The notes: a model not told the origin generated them from the sequence alone. A stretch of DNA of 64,000 bases from Actinomycetota bacterium (GCA_030446465.1 JAUJNI010000002.1:359895-423894), one strand, 5' to 3'; positions 37,135-45,973 are shown, counted from the first letter of the stretch. Numbers and translations are program-made.

Positions 37135-37163
37135 GTGCCCCCGTTTCATCGAAAATGGGGCAC
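37135..37163. promoter_or_regulatory. Interrupted dyad upstream of the LVIVD/RTX gene
   Basis: GTGCCCC (37135-37141) and GGGGCAC (37157-37163) flank a second small stem TTTC-ATC-GAAA. It sits in the divergent gap about 50 bases before the ATG at 37211. It could be an operator or a 5' leader hairpin; there is no T-tract, and a terminator is not needed here. Confidence 0.4.
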
Positions 37164-37210
37164 AATGGGGATGCGTTCCTAGCCAGGCGGTTCGATATCC
37201 AGGGGGATAG

Positions 37211-39154
37211 ATGAAAAACAGATTCAGGATTCTGGCCGTAGTGGGTACGGTAGCGATGCTTGCCGGTGGACTGGGCAGCATCCCGGCGTCTGCCGGCCAC
37301 AACCCGGACGACATCCACTCGGACAACGCCAAGAAGCTCGCTCGCGAGCCGATCACGATTGGTTCTGACAGGCCGGAGGTCACTAATCAGCACGCCCGAG
37401 GCAGCGACCTGGCGTTCCAGCGGAGGCTCATGGTGGCGGGCACCTATGAGGGGACCGCGCTGTTTCGAATGCAGCGAGGGAGCCCGGAGCTGAAGCAGGT
37501 CGGGTTCCACGACTGCCCGGGGTCCCAGGGCGACCCCTCCATCTGGAACGACATCGTATTCGTGTCGGTCGACTCGCCGGGCTCCAACAACGTCGAGAGC
37601 GACACGTGCAACAACACCGGCACGACAGGAGAGGCCGGGCCGTCCGATAGCTCGTTGAAGAAAGAGGGGATCCGAGTGGTCGACATCTCGGACAGAAGCA
37701 ACCCTCGGCAGGTGGGCTTCGTCGAGACCGCGTGCGGCTCGCACACGCACACCCTCGTCCCGGCAGGCGACTTCGTCTACATGTACGTCCAGTCCTATCC
37801 GCTGGGGACCGCGACCCTGGTCTGCAACAACGTGACCTTTGACTACTTCTCGATCCTGAGGTTCCCCAAGGAGGATCCCTCGCAACTTGAGTTCGTCGGC
37901 AGGGGCCCGGTGCGGAGGCCTTCCATCGGGTGCCACGACACGACCGTCTACCCCAAGAAGGGCATCGCAGTGTCGGCCTGCCTCCAGAACAGTCTCGTCC
38001 TCGACATCAAGGACCCTGCCAATCCGAAGGTCCTTGATGTCATCACCAACCCGGCGATCGAGTTCCATCACACGACGGCGATCACGTGGGACGGCGACTA
38101 TGCCATCGTCAGTGACGAGCACGCCGGCGCGGCGGGAGGAGGCGGCTGCGAGGGCGGCAAAGACGGGATCGTCGGCGAGATGTGGTTCTACAACATCAAC
38201 AACCCGAGCGCGGCTCACACCCGAGACGACTGGCATTACCAGCTGCCGCGCCAGCCTGTGCCAAGCAGTCCAGAGGAGCTCGAGGCCTACCGCTGCACCA
38301 CCCACAACTACAACATCCTCCCGATGCGCGACCGCAACCAGTACGTCGCCGTGTCGGCCTATTACGCCGGCGGCTGGTCGATGGTCGACTTCAGCGACCC
38401 GGGCAACCCCAAAGAGATCGCCCACTACCTCCCCAAAGTCGATGGTGCCCTGCCCGACATGTGGTCGACCTACTGGTACAACGGCCGCATCTACTCGAAC
38501 GAGCACAGGACTAGGTTCGGCGTCAGCGCGTTCAAGAAGACCGACAGCGGGCGGGCACAAGTGCGCTTCTTCAAAGGGCGCCTCAACCCGCAAACTCAAA
38601 TGGCCAACTTCCAGCAGGGGCCGGAAGACACCTTGTCTTCGGGAGCTTGCAAGGGCTTTGCCAGTGGTTCGAGGACCGACCGTATCGGCGGTGGCAAGGT
38701 CATCGTAGGTACGGCGGGTCATGACGTTTTGACGGGCACCGCTGGAGACGACGTCATCTGCGGACTCGGTGGCAACGACATCATCGACGGCAACGCCGGC
38801 CAAGACGAGATCGTGGGCAACGGTGGCGCCGACACGATCACCGGTGGCGCCAACAAGGACAGCATCCGGGGCGATAACGGTCGAGACGCGATCGACGGGA
38901 CGCGCGGTAACGACGTGATCCTCGGCGGGGCCGACAACGACGCTCTGCGGGGCAACCAGGGGTGGGACACGCTCAGGGGCGCAGGAGACCGCGACACTCT
39001 GCAGGGCGGGGACGGCAACGACGCCCTGCGCGGCGGCTCCGGAGACGACACCTTGAAGGGTTTTGCAGGCTCAGACCTCTTGAACGGGGATGCCGGCACG
39101 GACACCTGTGACGGTGGCAGTGGCGACAACGTCGAGAGGAGCTGCGAGAGGTAA
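37211..39154 (+). CDS. Secreted LVIVD-repeat beta-propeller-like protein with C-terminal RTX calcium-binding repeats
   Basis: A 647-residue exported protein. The signal peptide ends near ASAGHNPDD. Residues about 60-470 contain LVIVD-type repeats (GIRVVDISDRSNPRQVGFVE; LVLDIKDPANPKVLDV; WSMVDFSDPGNPKEIAHYL), likely a beta-propeller, with several Cys residues suggesting disulfides. From about residue 497 to 640 there are roughly fifteen nonapeptide repeats of the GGxGxDxhx type (GGNDIIDGN, GNGGADTITGG, GGDGNDALRGG), which bind calcium and fold outside the cell. No protease or lipase motif is seen. RTX repeats are usual in type I-secreted proteins of Gram-negatives; here a Sec signal is present instead. 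Strong RBS (AGGGGG). A terminator follows. Confidence 0.88.
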   Translation: MKNRFRILAVVGTVAMLAGGLGSIPASAGHNPDDIHSDNAKKLAREPITIGSDRPEVTNQHARGSDLAFQRRLMVAGTYEGTALFRMQRGSPELKQVGFHDCPGSQGDPSIWNDIVFVSVDSPGSNNVESDTCNNTGTTGEAGPSDSSLKKEGIRVVDISDRSNPRQVGFVETACGSHTHTLVPAGDFVYMYVQSYPLGTATLVCNNVTFDYFSILRFPKEDPSQLEFVGRGPVRRPSIGCHDTTVYPKKGIAVSACLQNSLVLDIKDPANPKVLDVITNPAIEFHHTTAITWDGDYAIVSDEHAGAAGGGGCEGGKDGIVGEMWFYNINNPSAAHTRDDWHYQLPRQPVPSSPEELEAYRCTTHNYNILPMRDRNQYVAVSAYYAGGWSMVDFSDPGNPKEIAHYLPKVDGALPDMWSTYWYNGRIYSNEHRTRFGVSAFKKTDSGRAQVRFFKGRLNPQTQMANFQQGPEDTLSSGACKGFASGSRTDRIGGGKVIVGTAGHDVLTGTAGDDVICGLGGNDIIDGNAGQDEIVGNGGADTITGGANKDSIRGDNGRDAIDGTRGNDVILGGADNDALRGNQGWDTLRGAGDRDTLQGGDGNDALRGGSGDDTLKGFAGSDLLNGDAGTDTCDGGSGDNVERSCER

Positions 39155-39180
39155 GGGCAGCTCCACATCCGTAAAAGCGG

Positions 39181-39214
39181 CAGGGGGCCGGGTTGCATCA
39201 CACCCGGCCCCCTC
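39181..39214 (+). terminator. Intrinsic terminator of the LVIVD/RTX gene
   Basis: AGGGGGCCGGGT and ACCCGGCCCCCT form a 12-bp perfect stem with an 8-base loop, 28 bases after the stop, followed by CTGTTGT. The T-run is weak but the stem is strong. Confidence 0.75.
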
Positions 39215-39248
39215 TGTTGTACGGGGATGTCTCCTGTCTGGCCTGTTC

Positions 39249-39608
39249 CTAGGCGGCCTCCTGGTCCCGATCGGTCGAGGTCGTCGTCGCGGTGCGCCGC
39301 CGTCCGGAGCAATACAGCTTCACCGTCCGGGGCAGTTGCTGAGCTTTCCACAGAGCAAGGGGGATGAGCACGCCCTTGCCCTTGCCCTTGCCGCCACCTC
39401 CCTTTTTTTTGCCGCCACCCTTCTTTCCATCCCCTCCGCCGATGTTGAGCTCGACCCCCAGGAGGACGAGGGGCCACAGCAGCACACCGAGAATCGCCGA
39501 AACCACCGACTGCAGGTCGTCGACCCCCTTGAAGTAACCGTCTGACCTGGCGACGAACACCCCGATCACGAGATAGACGATGAAGATCACAAGCCCCAAC
39601 CGACGCAA
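39249..39608 (-). CDS. Small membrane protein with Gly/Lys-rich low-complexity tract
   Basis: A 119-residue protein. Two hydrophobic segments (about 4-20 and 36-54) are followed by a run of nearly pure Gly and Lys at about 57-79 (GGGDGKKGGGKKKGGGGKGK) and a basic C-terminal tail. The N-terminal half (VIFIVYLVIGVFVARSDGYF; LQSVVSAILGVLLWPLVLLGV) resembles small actinobacterial membrane proteins of unknown function. The polycationic tract could bind nucleic acid, membrane phosphate or teichoic-type polymers. The tract is encoded by a run rich in poly-C/poly-G, which is prone to slippage. Confidence 0.68.
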   Translation of the reverse strand: MRRLGLVIFIVYLVIGVFVARSDGYFKGVDDLQSVVSAILGVLLWPLVLLGVELNIGGGDGKKGGGKKKGGGGKGKGKGVLIPLALWKAQQLPRTVKLYCSGRRRTATTTSTDRDQEAA

Positions 39609-39676
39609 ATCGGACCTCCTCCTCTGGCGTCCAGAACACGGGTGACGTTACCGGACGGACCGGCTCGCTGCTAGGA

Positions 39677-41071
39677 CTAGAGGTCGACGCCTTCCTCGAT
39701 CGCCCCGATTAGCTCGGCGATCGATTTCTCGATGCCCTCGGCAAGCTGCTCGAGATCCCGCGCCGTGTCGTAGTCGCCCAAAAGGCCAAAGCCGATGGTG
39801 CCGTTGTAGGAGAGAAGGGCCACCCCGAGCGTGGTGGTGTCGGTCAGCGGAAGGACAGGATAGACCTCATCCATCTCCCGTCCGAGCGTATAGAGCGGCA
39901 GCTGGGGGCCGGGCACGTTGGTCACCACCAGGTTGAAGGCTCGCTGACGAGCGACGACTCGAGCCGCCTGAGCCAGGATCGTTGGAGGGGCCCATTCGCC
40001 CAGCGTCGTCAGGAGCTGCGCGCCGACCGCCTGACCAGAGTTCTTCAGATCTTTCATCTCGTCACTGACGATGCGCAGGCGCTCCACGGGGTCCGGCTCG
40101 TAAATGGGCAGTGAGGCCCACATGTTGGCGACTCGGTTGCCAAGACTGCCTCGTTCGTGATCGGCGCGGACGGACACCGGGACCATCGCCCGTAGCTCCA
40201 GATCGTCGACGGCCTCGCCGCGCAGCTCCAGCAGCCGTCTTATCCCGCCCGCTACGACGGTCAGGACCACGTCGTTGACGGTGCCTCCGAAAGCGTTCTT
40301 CACCCGCTTGAGCTGATTGAGATCTGCAAGCACGGTCTCGAACCTTCGGTGGGGCCCAATCGACTGGTTGAGCGAGGTAGGGGGCGCCGCGAACGAGTTG
40401 CCCAAGAAAGCACCGACGGCACGGGCGGACTCCATGACTCTGGCAGGAACGCCCCCAGGATCGGTAGCGGCGGACTGGATGGTCCGGATCACCTCGGCCG
40501 GTGACGTGAGCCGCTCCCTGACCGCATCGATCAGAAGTTGATCGGCCGTCGGCTCCGGCCGCGGGTGCCAGGTTTCTACGGGACTCCTTTGTGGTTCTCG
40601 ATCGAGATCGAGGATGACCGACATGATGTCTGCTCCTGAGACGCCGTCGACCAGACAGTGGTGGGTCTTGGAGATAAGGGCGAAGCGGTCGCCTGCAAGC
40701 CCCTCCGCGAACCAGATCTCCCACAAGGGCTTGGTCCGATCGAGCTGCTGGCTCATGATCCTTGCCGCAAGGCGATTCAGCTTGTCGCGGTCCCCGGGGG
40801 CCGGCAGAGCGGTGTGCCGAACGTGGTACTCGAGGTTGAAGTGGGGATCATCGACCCACGCCGGCCTGCCCAGCCCAAAGGGCACGAAGGCAAGCTTCTG
40901 ACGGAATCGAGGGACCAGCTGAAGGCGGCTCCGCACCATGTCGAGGACGTCCTCGTAGTCGGGGGGCCCGCCCTTGAAGACAGCGACGCCTCCGACGTGC
41001 ATGTGCGTGTCTTCGCCCTCAAGGTGCAAGAACATCTCGTCGAGAACGGTTAGGCGGTCGTAGGAAGGCAT
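39677..41071 (-). CDS. Wax ester synthase/diacylglycerol acyltransferase (WS/DGAT)
   Basis: A 464-residue acyltransferase of normal length. The catalytic HHxxxDG motif is KTHHCLVDGVSG, with His137-His138 and Asp142-Gly143. The N-terminal LTVLDEMFLHLEG and the later NVPGPQLPLYTLG block are family signatures. It makes triacylglycerol or wax esters from acyl-CoA, the storage lipids typical of mycobacteria, rhodococci and relatives. It is a strong pointer to an actinobacterial host. Transcribed leftward as a single gene, divergent from the phosphoesterase. Confidence 0.95.
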   Translation of the reverse strand: MPSYDRLTVLDEMFLHLEGEDTHMHVGGVAVFKGGPPDYEDVLDMVRSRLQLVPRFRQKLAFVPFGLGRPAWVDDPHFNLEYHVRHTALPAPGDRDKLNRLAARIMSQQLDRTKPLWEIWFAEGLAGDRFALISKTHHCLVDGVSGADIMSVILDLDREPQRSPVETWHPRPEPTADQLLIDAVRERLTSPAEVIRTIQSAATDPGGVPARVMESARAVGAFLGNSFAAPPTSLNQSIGPHRRFETVLADLNQLKRVKNAFGGTVNDVVLTVVAGGIRRLLELRGEAVDDLELRAMVPVSVRADHERGSLGNRVANMWASLPIYEPDPVERLRIVSDEMKDLKNSGQAVGAQLLTTLGEWAPPTILAQAARVVARQRAFNLVVTNVPGPQLPLYTLGREMDEVYPVLPLTDTTTLGVALLSYNGTIGFGLLGDYDTARDLEQLAEGIEKSIAELIGAIEEGVDL

Positions 41072-41180
41072 GGTCGAGATGATAGCCAGCCCTCGTGATC
41101 CGGTGGAGGCGCAGGACTACGGCGCCAAGAGTCGTATAAACCCCTCTGGGGCAAAGACCTTCTAAGGAGGCAGGATCCAT

Positions 41181-42098
41181 TTGAGACTGGCGGTTCGAGT
41201 TCTGGTCGTTGGCGTGGTCGCATCGTTGCTCGCAGGATGCGGTGGCGGCTCGGCCAGCCGTTCGCCCGCCCAGTCGACCGAAGCCGCCCAGTCGACCGAC
41301 CGTATCTCGCTGGCCCCGGCAAGCTCGACGGCCGCGGGCTCCAGCACGTTCAGATTTGCCGCTATCGGCGACTGGGGGAGTGGAAGCTCGGCGGAGTACG
41401 CGGTCGCGCGCCGCATGTGTGCCTGGAGAGGCTCCCACCCGTTCAGCATGGTCGTAACGACCGGGGACAACATCTACCCGGACGGCTCGCCCCTCTACTT
41501 CCAGCAGAAATTCTTCGACCCCTTCGATTGCCTGCTCGACGCGGGCGTCCAGTTCCGAAGCGCTCTCGGCAATCACGACGTGATGACGCTGAATGGCGCC
41601 CCCGAGCTCAACACTCCGGAATTCGGCATGAAGGGCCGCAACTACGTCATCCGCACGTCGGGGGTTCGTTTCGTGATCGCAGACTCGACCGATCTCAAGC
41701 GGGACTGGCTGAGGCGTGCTCTCATTGCCGAGCCCGGCGATCGCTGGACGGTCGTGGCGTTCCATCACCCCGTGTTCTCGCCCGGCGTGGAGCATGGATC
41801 AACCGAGGGGTATCGTCCCTCTCTGCCGCGCCTGTTCCGCCGAAAAGGCGTTGATCTGGTTCTGAACGGTCACGACCACATCTATGCGGCTACCAAAGAC
41901 ATGCGGGGGATTCGGTACGTGGTCACGGGAGGAGGTGGGGCATCCATCTACGGCTGCTCGAACCGCTGGTTCGTCCGCAAGTGCGCCGAGCGTTATCACT
42001 TCCTCTACGTCGTCGCCCGGGCCAACGAGCTCGTGGTGAAGGCGGTCCCGAGCTCCGGCGAGGTCCTCGACCGCTTCTCGACCACCGGCCGCGACTAG
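41181..42098 (+). CDS. Secreted metallophosphoesterase lipoprotein (purple-acid-phosphatase-like)
   Basis: A 305-residue lipoprotein started at TTG 41181, with AAGGAGG ten bases upstream. Lipobox LLAGC, then a Ser/Ala-rich linker with a duplicated AQSTE/AQSTD stretch. The metallophosphoesterase core has AAIGDWGSG, VTTGDNIYPDG, SALGNHDVM, VAFHHPVF and LNGHDHIY, a full two-metal set arranged as in tartrate-resistant/purple acid phosphatases. It should act outside the membrane on phosphate esters. The substrate is unknown. The PLP-enzyme gene follows 41 bases later, possibly on the same transcript. Confidence 0.9.
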   Translation: MRLAVRVLVVGVVASLLAGCGGGSASRSPAQSTEAAQSTDRISLAPASSTAAGSSTFRFAAIGDWGSGSSAEYAVARRMCAWRGSHPFSMVVTTGDNIYPDGSPLYFQQKFFDPFDCLLDAGVQFRSALGNHDVMTLNGAPELNTPEFGMKGRNYVIRTSGVRFVIADSTDLKRDWLRRALIAEPGDRWTVVAFHHPVFSPGVEHGSTEGYRPSLPRLFRRKGVDLVLNGHDHIYAATKDMRGIRYVVTGGGGASIYGCSNRWFVRKCAERYHFLYVVARANELVVKAVPSSGEVLDRFSTTGRD

Positions 42099-42139
42099 TC
42101 TCTCCCGCGGGACAAGCCCCCGAGAGAGAAAGGCAGTCG

Positions 42140-43426
42140 GTGGTCACCAGCCAGATCAGAGAAAGCTCCGGACAGGATCGTTTCGGCAATCGCTTTGCCC
42201 CGGGCCTGCCTTATGCCAGGGGCAGCCTGTTGTCCACGACCGAAGACGACTACACCAAGCTCAAAAAAGCCCAGCAGGTGATTCGGACACGAATCCAGGA
42301 GCAGGGTAGGTCGAGCATCTACAATTTCAGTGGGCTGCAGCGCTCGCTGTCGCTCGACGGCGTCGAGCCGTGGCTGCTGGATGACGAGGTGGCCCCCGCC
42401 ATCTACGGCCAGGAGCTCACCGAGCTCGGCCTGGCTCACCTGGGCGGAACCCCCGCTAGCGACGACGTGATGGTCTTCAACCGAGCGACTGCGGCTCTGT
42501 TCGCCGTGCACCTGGCGATGGTCGACGGCGGACAGTCGGTCGTTGGCTTCTCGCCCTCCTACAGCCATCCAGTCGTCTCCAGGTCCGCCGCCAGATGCGG
42601 TGCGAGCTTCGTGGACACGACCTCGCTCACGCGCTTGAAGGAACTCTGCGACGAGTCGCCGGCCCCCGCCCTCGTCGTCGTAACCAGGCTCGCCGTCAGC
42701 TACGAGATCCTGCCCGAGCAAGAGCTTCTCGAAGCCGTCGAGATCGCCCACGACAGGGGCATTCGCTGCCTGCTCGACGACGCGGGAGGCGCCCGAGTGG
42801 GCCCCGCCGTGTACGGACAGCGGCGGGCCCTCGAGCTGGGCGTCGATGTGGCCGCGACCGGTCTGGACAAGTATGGGACGCAGGGGCCGCGACTCGGTCT
42901 CCTCGCCGGCCGCAGTGACATCGTCGCCGCCGCTCGAGCCCGAGCCTTCGAGTTCGGTTTGGAGGCCAGGCCGATGCTCTACCCCGCCGTCGTCGGCTCC
43001 CTGCGAAGCTACTCGCCACAGAGAGTGGTGGAACGAGTGAAGGCGACGTCGGCGGTTGCTGATTCGTTGCGGGCAAGGATTGGCGACAGGGTCGTCGCCA
43101 ACGAGGTGAGCGTCCAAGTTCAAGCGGAAAGCCTGCTGGCCGAGCTGCTCGACCGGGCCGGGTCAACCGATGCGCCGCTCGTGCCCTACGAAGCCACCGC
43201 TGCGGTGGCCATGCGTCTGCTCCTTCACCACGGGATCCTTACGGTTCACTTCGCCGGGATGCCCCCCGGCACGTCGGCCCTGCTATTCAAGTTTTTGGAC
43301 CCCAATGAGCTGGACCGCTATGGTGGCCCCGACGCGCTGGCCGACACGATCGACAACGAGATCACCGAGCTGGCGCGACAGCTAGGTGATGTTTCGACAT
43401 TGGGTCGCCTGCTGCTCGAGGTCTGA
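42140..43426 (+). CDS. SelA-like (MJ0158-type) PLP-dependent enzyme
   Basis: A 428-residue fold-type I PLP enzyme. The cofactor-binding Asp lies in RCLLDDAGGARVGP and the Schiff-base Lys244 in ATGLDKYGTQGPRLGLLAGR, the layout of selenocysteine synthase (SelA)-like proteins and the archaeal MJ0158 family. No selenocysteine system is visible here, and the archaeal relatives do not make selenocysteinyl-tRNA, so another amino-acid reaction (racemase, lyase or transferase) is more likely. The GTG at 42140 follows GAGAAAGG; the longer open frame reaches back into the phosphoesterase gene. It converges with a polar amino-acid importer. Confidence 0.72.
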   Translation: MVTSQIRESSGQDRFGNRFAPGLPYARGSLLSTTEDDYTKLKKAQQVIRTRIQEQGRSSIYNFSGLQRSLSLDGVEPWLLDDEVAPAIYGQELTELGLAHLGGTPASDDVMVFNRATAALFAVHLAMVDGGQSVVGFSPSYSHPVVSRSAARCGASFVDTTSLTRLKELCDESPAPALVVVTRLAVSYEILPEQELLEAVEIAHDRGIRCLLDDAGGARVGPAVYGQRRALELGVDVAATGLDKYGTQGPRLGLLAGRSDIVAAARARAFEFGLEARPMLYPAVVGSLRSYSPQRVVERVKATSAVADSLRARIGDRVVANEVSVQVQAESLLAELLDRAGSTDAPLVPYEATAAVAMRLLLHHGILTVHFAGMPPGTSALLFKFLDPNELDRYGGPDALADTIDNEITELARQLGDVSTLGRLLLEV

Positions 43427-43455
43427 CTCGCCGGCCCGGCCGGCCGGGTAAGACG

Positions 43456-44280
43456 CTAACGAGTGCTCGTCTGGAGGGCGACCTGGTCCTCGAGGCCGGT
43501 CACGGCCTGCATCTCAGTGGTCGCGAGCATCCTGCGTTCGCGGACCTCGAGGCGCCTCGAGAGGAGGGACAGCAGCAGATTGAACAGCACGAACATGGCG
43601 CCCACCACCAGGAAGACGTGCAGGATCGGCGCCGGCACGTTGAGGCCCACGAAGGGATTATCCGAGGTGCCGACCACGATCCTGCCGTGGCGCACCAGCT
43701 CGGAGATGGCAAGAATGCTGATGAGAGAGGTGTCCTTGGTCAGCGTGATGAGTTGGGACACCGTTGCTGGGACCATGCGCCTGAGCCCTTGGGGCAGGAT
43801 AACCAGCCGCATGGACTTCCAGTAGGTCAAGCCGAGGGCCGCCGCGGCCTCACCCTGTCCTCGCTCGAGGCTGTTGATGCCGGCCCGCATTATCTCGGCT
43901 ATCACCGCTGAGTTGTAGATCGTGAGGCCGAGGATCGCGGCGATGATCTGCGGCTCCTGGAAGGCGTCGGGGAGGAACTGGGGAGCGTTGTCCGCGTATG
44001 AGCTCTTTATCCAGTTTGGTAGCCCCAGGAAGAAGTAGAGAAGGATGAACACGAGAGGAAGGTTGCGCCAGGCGTCGATCCACAGTCCTGCCGCGCCGGA
44101 GGCGACGGGATTGCGGGCGATGCGAGCAAGCGCGAGGCCAAGTCCGATGATCATGGACAGCGCCATGCACAGCAGAGCGATCTGGAGATTGACCAGAAAG
44201 CCCTTGAGCAAGAACATCGCGTTGCTGCCCGCAAGGAGCCAGCGCCAGTTGTCGGGGTCGATGAAGTAATAGGGATCCAT
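43456..44280 (-). CDS. Polar amino-acid ABC transporter permease (GluD/GltK-like)
   Basis: A 274-residue His/Glu/Gln-type permease with five or six hydrophobic segments. The conserved block EIMRAGINSLERGQGEAAAALGLTYWKSMRLVILPQ contains the cytoplasmic EAA-like loop of this family, and KDTSLISILAISEL is the following conserved segment. It pairs with the permease at 44291 to form the membrane channel. It is the last gene of a four-gene leftward operon in the order ATPase, binding protein, permease, permease, the gluABCD order of corynebacteria. Confidence 0.94.
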   Translation of the reverse strand: MDPYYFIDPDNWRWLLAGSNAMFLLKGFLVNLQIALLCMALSMIIGLGLALARIARNPVASGAAGLWIDAWRNLPLVFILLYFFLGLPNWIKSSYADNAPQFLPDAFQEPQIIAAILGLTIYNSAVIAEIMRAGINSLERGQGEAAAALGLTYWKSMRLVILPQGLRRMVPATVSQLITLTKDTSLISILAISELVRHGRIVVGTSDNPFVGLNVPAPILHVFLVVGAMFVLFNLLLSLLSRRLEVRERRMLATTEMQAVTGLEDQVALQTSTR

Positions 44281-44290
44281 CGCTAGCCCG

Positions 44291-44956
44291 TCACCGCCGT
44301 ATCACCAGCCTGCGCTCCAGGTAGCGCACCACCAAGGTCGCGGTAAGTGTGAGAACCAGATAACCCATGCCGGCCCAGAAGAACGTCTCGGTTGTCTTGA
44401 AGGTGTTGTTTTGGATGATGCGCGCGGTCTTGAGAAGGTCCGGCCGGATGGTGACGAGGGATGCACCGACGATCGCTGAGTTCTTGATCATCGCGATCGT
44501 GAGGTTGCCGAGCGGGGGGATCACCGTACGGAACGCCTGCGGCAGGATGATCTTTCTCAACGTCCTGCGAAAGGTAAGCCCCAACGATTGCGCCGCGTCG
44601 ATCTGGCCTTTGCCGATGGCAAAGACCCCCGACCTGATCGCCTCGGCGACGTACGCGGCGGTGTAGAGGCCGAGGCTCCCGGTGGCCGCCGCAAGCGGCG
44701 GCACCGGGAAACCTCCACGCGCGAATCCGGCAAAGGAGATGAACAGCAGTACCAACAGCGGCACGTTGCGGAATGCCTCGACGTAGGTGGCACCGAGCCA
44801 GTTCAACGGCTTCAACGGCGCGAGCCGAAGCGACGCGACGACCGTGCCCACGACGAGCGCGACAACAAAGGAGATGGCGACGAGCTGACAGGTGACCCAG
44901 AACCCCGAGAGGAAGGCCGGGAAGTTGTTCTGGATAACCTGCAGGAAGTCGCTCAC
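44291..44956 (-). CDS. Polar amino-acid ABC transporter permease (GluC/GltJ-like)
   Basis: A 221-residue permease of the same family as its neighbour. EAIRSGVFAIGKGQIDAAQSLGLTFRRTLRKIILPQAFR is the ATPase-contact loop, and AMIKNSAIVGASL is the typical next block. Start is a GTG at 44956 with AGGGAG six bases upstream. Ten bases separate its stop from the second permease. Substrate probably glutamate or a similar polar amino acid, by operon order and the binding protein. Confidence 0.94.
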   Translation of the reverse strand: MSDFLQVIQNNFPAFLSGFWVTCQLVAISFVVALVVGTVVASLRLAPLKPLNWLGATYVEAFRNVPLLVLLFISFAGFARGGFPVPPLAAATGSLGLYTAAYVAEAIRSGVFAIGKGQIDAAQSLGLTFRRTLRKIILPQAFRTVIPPLGNLTIAMIKNSAIVGASLVTIRPDLLKTARIIQNNTFKTTETFFWAGMGYLVLTLTATLVVRYLERRLVIRR

Positions 44957-44987
44957 GACTTCTCCCTGCGGCCCCGCTTACGACGGC

Positions 44988-45941
44988 CTAGAACTGCGGG
45001 TCCTGGATGTCCTGCTCTTCCTCGGCCTCCTTGCAGAACTCGTCGCAGGGGAACAGCTCGTATGCGTCGCTGAGCGTGAACTCCTCTGGTTGCTCCGCCT
45101 CCTCGCCGGTGTACTTGCCGACCCACTTGTCGTATATCTCGTCCCAGGCGCCGCTCTCGAAGCTCTCGTCGATGACGCCGCTCACGAACTCGGCGAACTC
45201 CTGATCCCCGTCCGGGATACCGGCGCCGTAGGGCTCGGTAGTCAGCTCCTCGCCGACCATCTGGAGGCTCTCGTCCTGGATGATCATGCCGGTCAAGATC
45301 ACGTTGTCGGTCGACACCGCGTCAACCGCGCCGTTCTGCACGAGCTCGAAGCACTCGGAATACGACTCCACGAGCTTGAGGTCCGCCTCGGGCGCCTGCT
45401 CCGCGAGTGTGGACTCGTAGCTGGAACCCAGCCCCGTGCACACCTTCTTACCTGCAAGGTCGTCGACGCCCTGGATGTCGGAGCCCTCGGGCACGAGGAT
45501 GCGGCCGTGTGCAATGAAGTAGGGCCGCGAGTAATCGATCTCCACGGCCCTGTCGGTCGTGATGGTCATCGTCGACAGGATGAGATCGACCGTGCCGTCC
45601 TTGAGGAATGGGATCCGGTTGTCGGAAATCGCTTCGACGAACTTCGGCTCGACCCCGAGCTCGTCAGCAATGAGGTTGCCCATGTCGATGTCGAAGCCCT
45701 CGATCTCGCCCGACTGCGGGTTCTCGAAGCCAAATGGCGGAACGTCGTACTTCACACCGATGCGGATCTCACCAGCGTCCTGGATGGCACCCATCGTCGT
45801 GTCGGCGGGGAACTGCTCGACCTCGCCGCCGCCACCTCCGGCCGGCTCCTCACCGTCCCCGCCCTCGCCACAGGCCGCTGCAATCAGACCCAGCGCCGCG
45901 ATCAGCGCGAGCAACAGCCTCCACCTCTTGTCGCTCCTCAT
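44988..45941 (-). CDS. Glutamate-type amino-acid-binding lipoprotein
   Basis: A 317-residue periplasmic-binding-protein family 3 lipoprotein. Lipobox IAAAC is followed by a Gly/Glu linker. The mature domain shows IRIGVKYDVPPFGF, GFDIDMGNLIADELG, VDLILSTMTITTDRAVEIDYSRPY and DLAGKKVCTGLGSSYE, all typical of GluB/GlnH proteins. The C-terminal tail is acidic with two Cys (PCDEFC). It follows a strong AAAGGGGG ribosome site. It should deliver glutamate, glutamine or aspartate to the two permeases downstream. Confidence 0.94.
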   Translation of the reverse strand: MRSDKRWRLLLALIAALGLIAAACGEGGDGEEPAGGGGGEVEQFPADTTMGAIQDAGEIRIGVKYDVPPFGFENPQSGEIEGFDIDMGNLIADELGVEPKFVEAISDNRIPFLKDGTVDLILSTMTITTDRAVEIDYSRPYFIAHGRILVPEGSDIQGVDDLAGKKVCTGLGSSYESTLAEQAPEADLKLVESYSECFELVQNGAVDAVSTDNVILTGMIIQDESLQMVGEELTTEPYGAGIPDGDQEFAEFVSGVIDESFESGAWDEIYDKWVGKYTGEEAEQPEEFTLSDAYELFPCDEFCKEAEEEQDIQDPQF

Positions 45942-45973
45942 CCTTGTTCCCCCTTTCTCGTTGCGCTTCCCAG

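Noticed and set aside
36986-38803. 605-codon open frame on the - strand
   Set aside because: Antisense to the LVIVD/RTX gene, running into ubiA; low-complexity Arg/Val/Asp composition with no recognisable domain.
43435-43448. CCCGGCCGGCCGGG palindrome between convergent genes as a terminator
   Set aside because: Self-complementary GC run without a loop or T-tract; common by chance in DNA this GC-rich.
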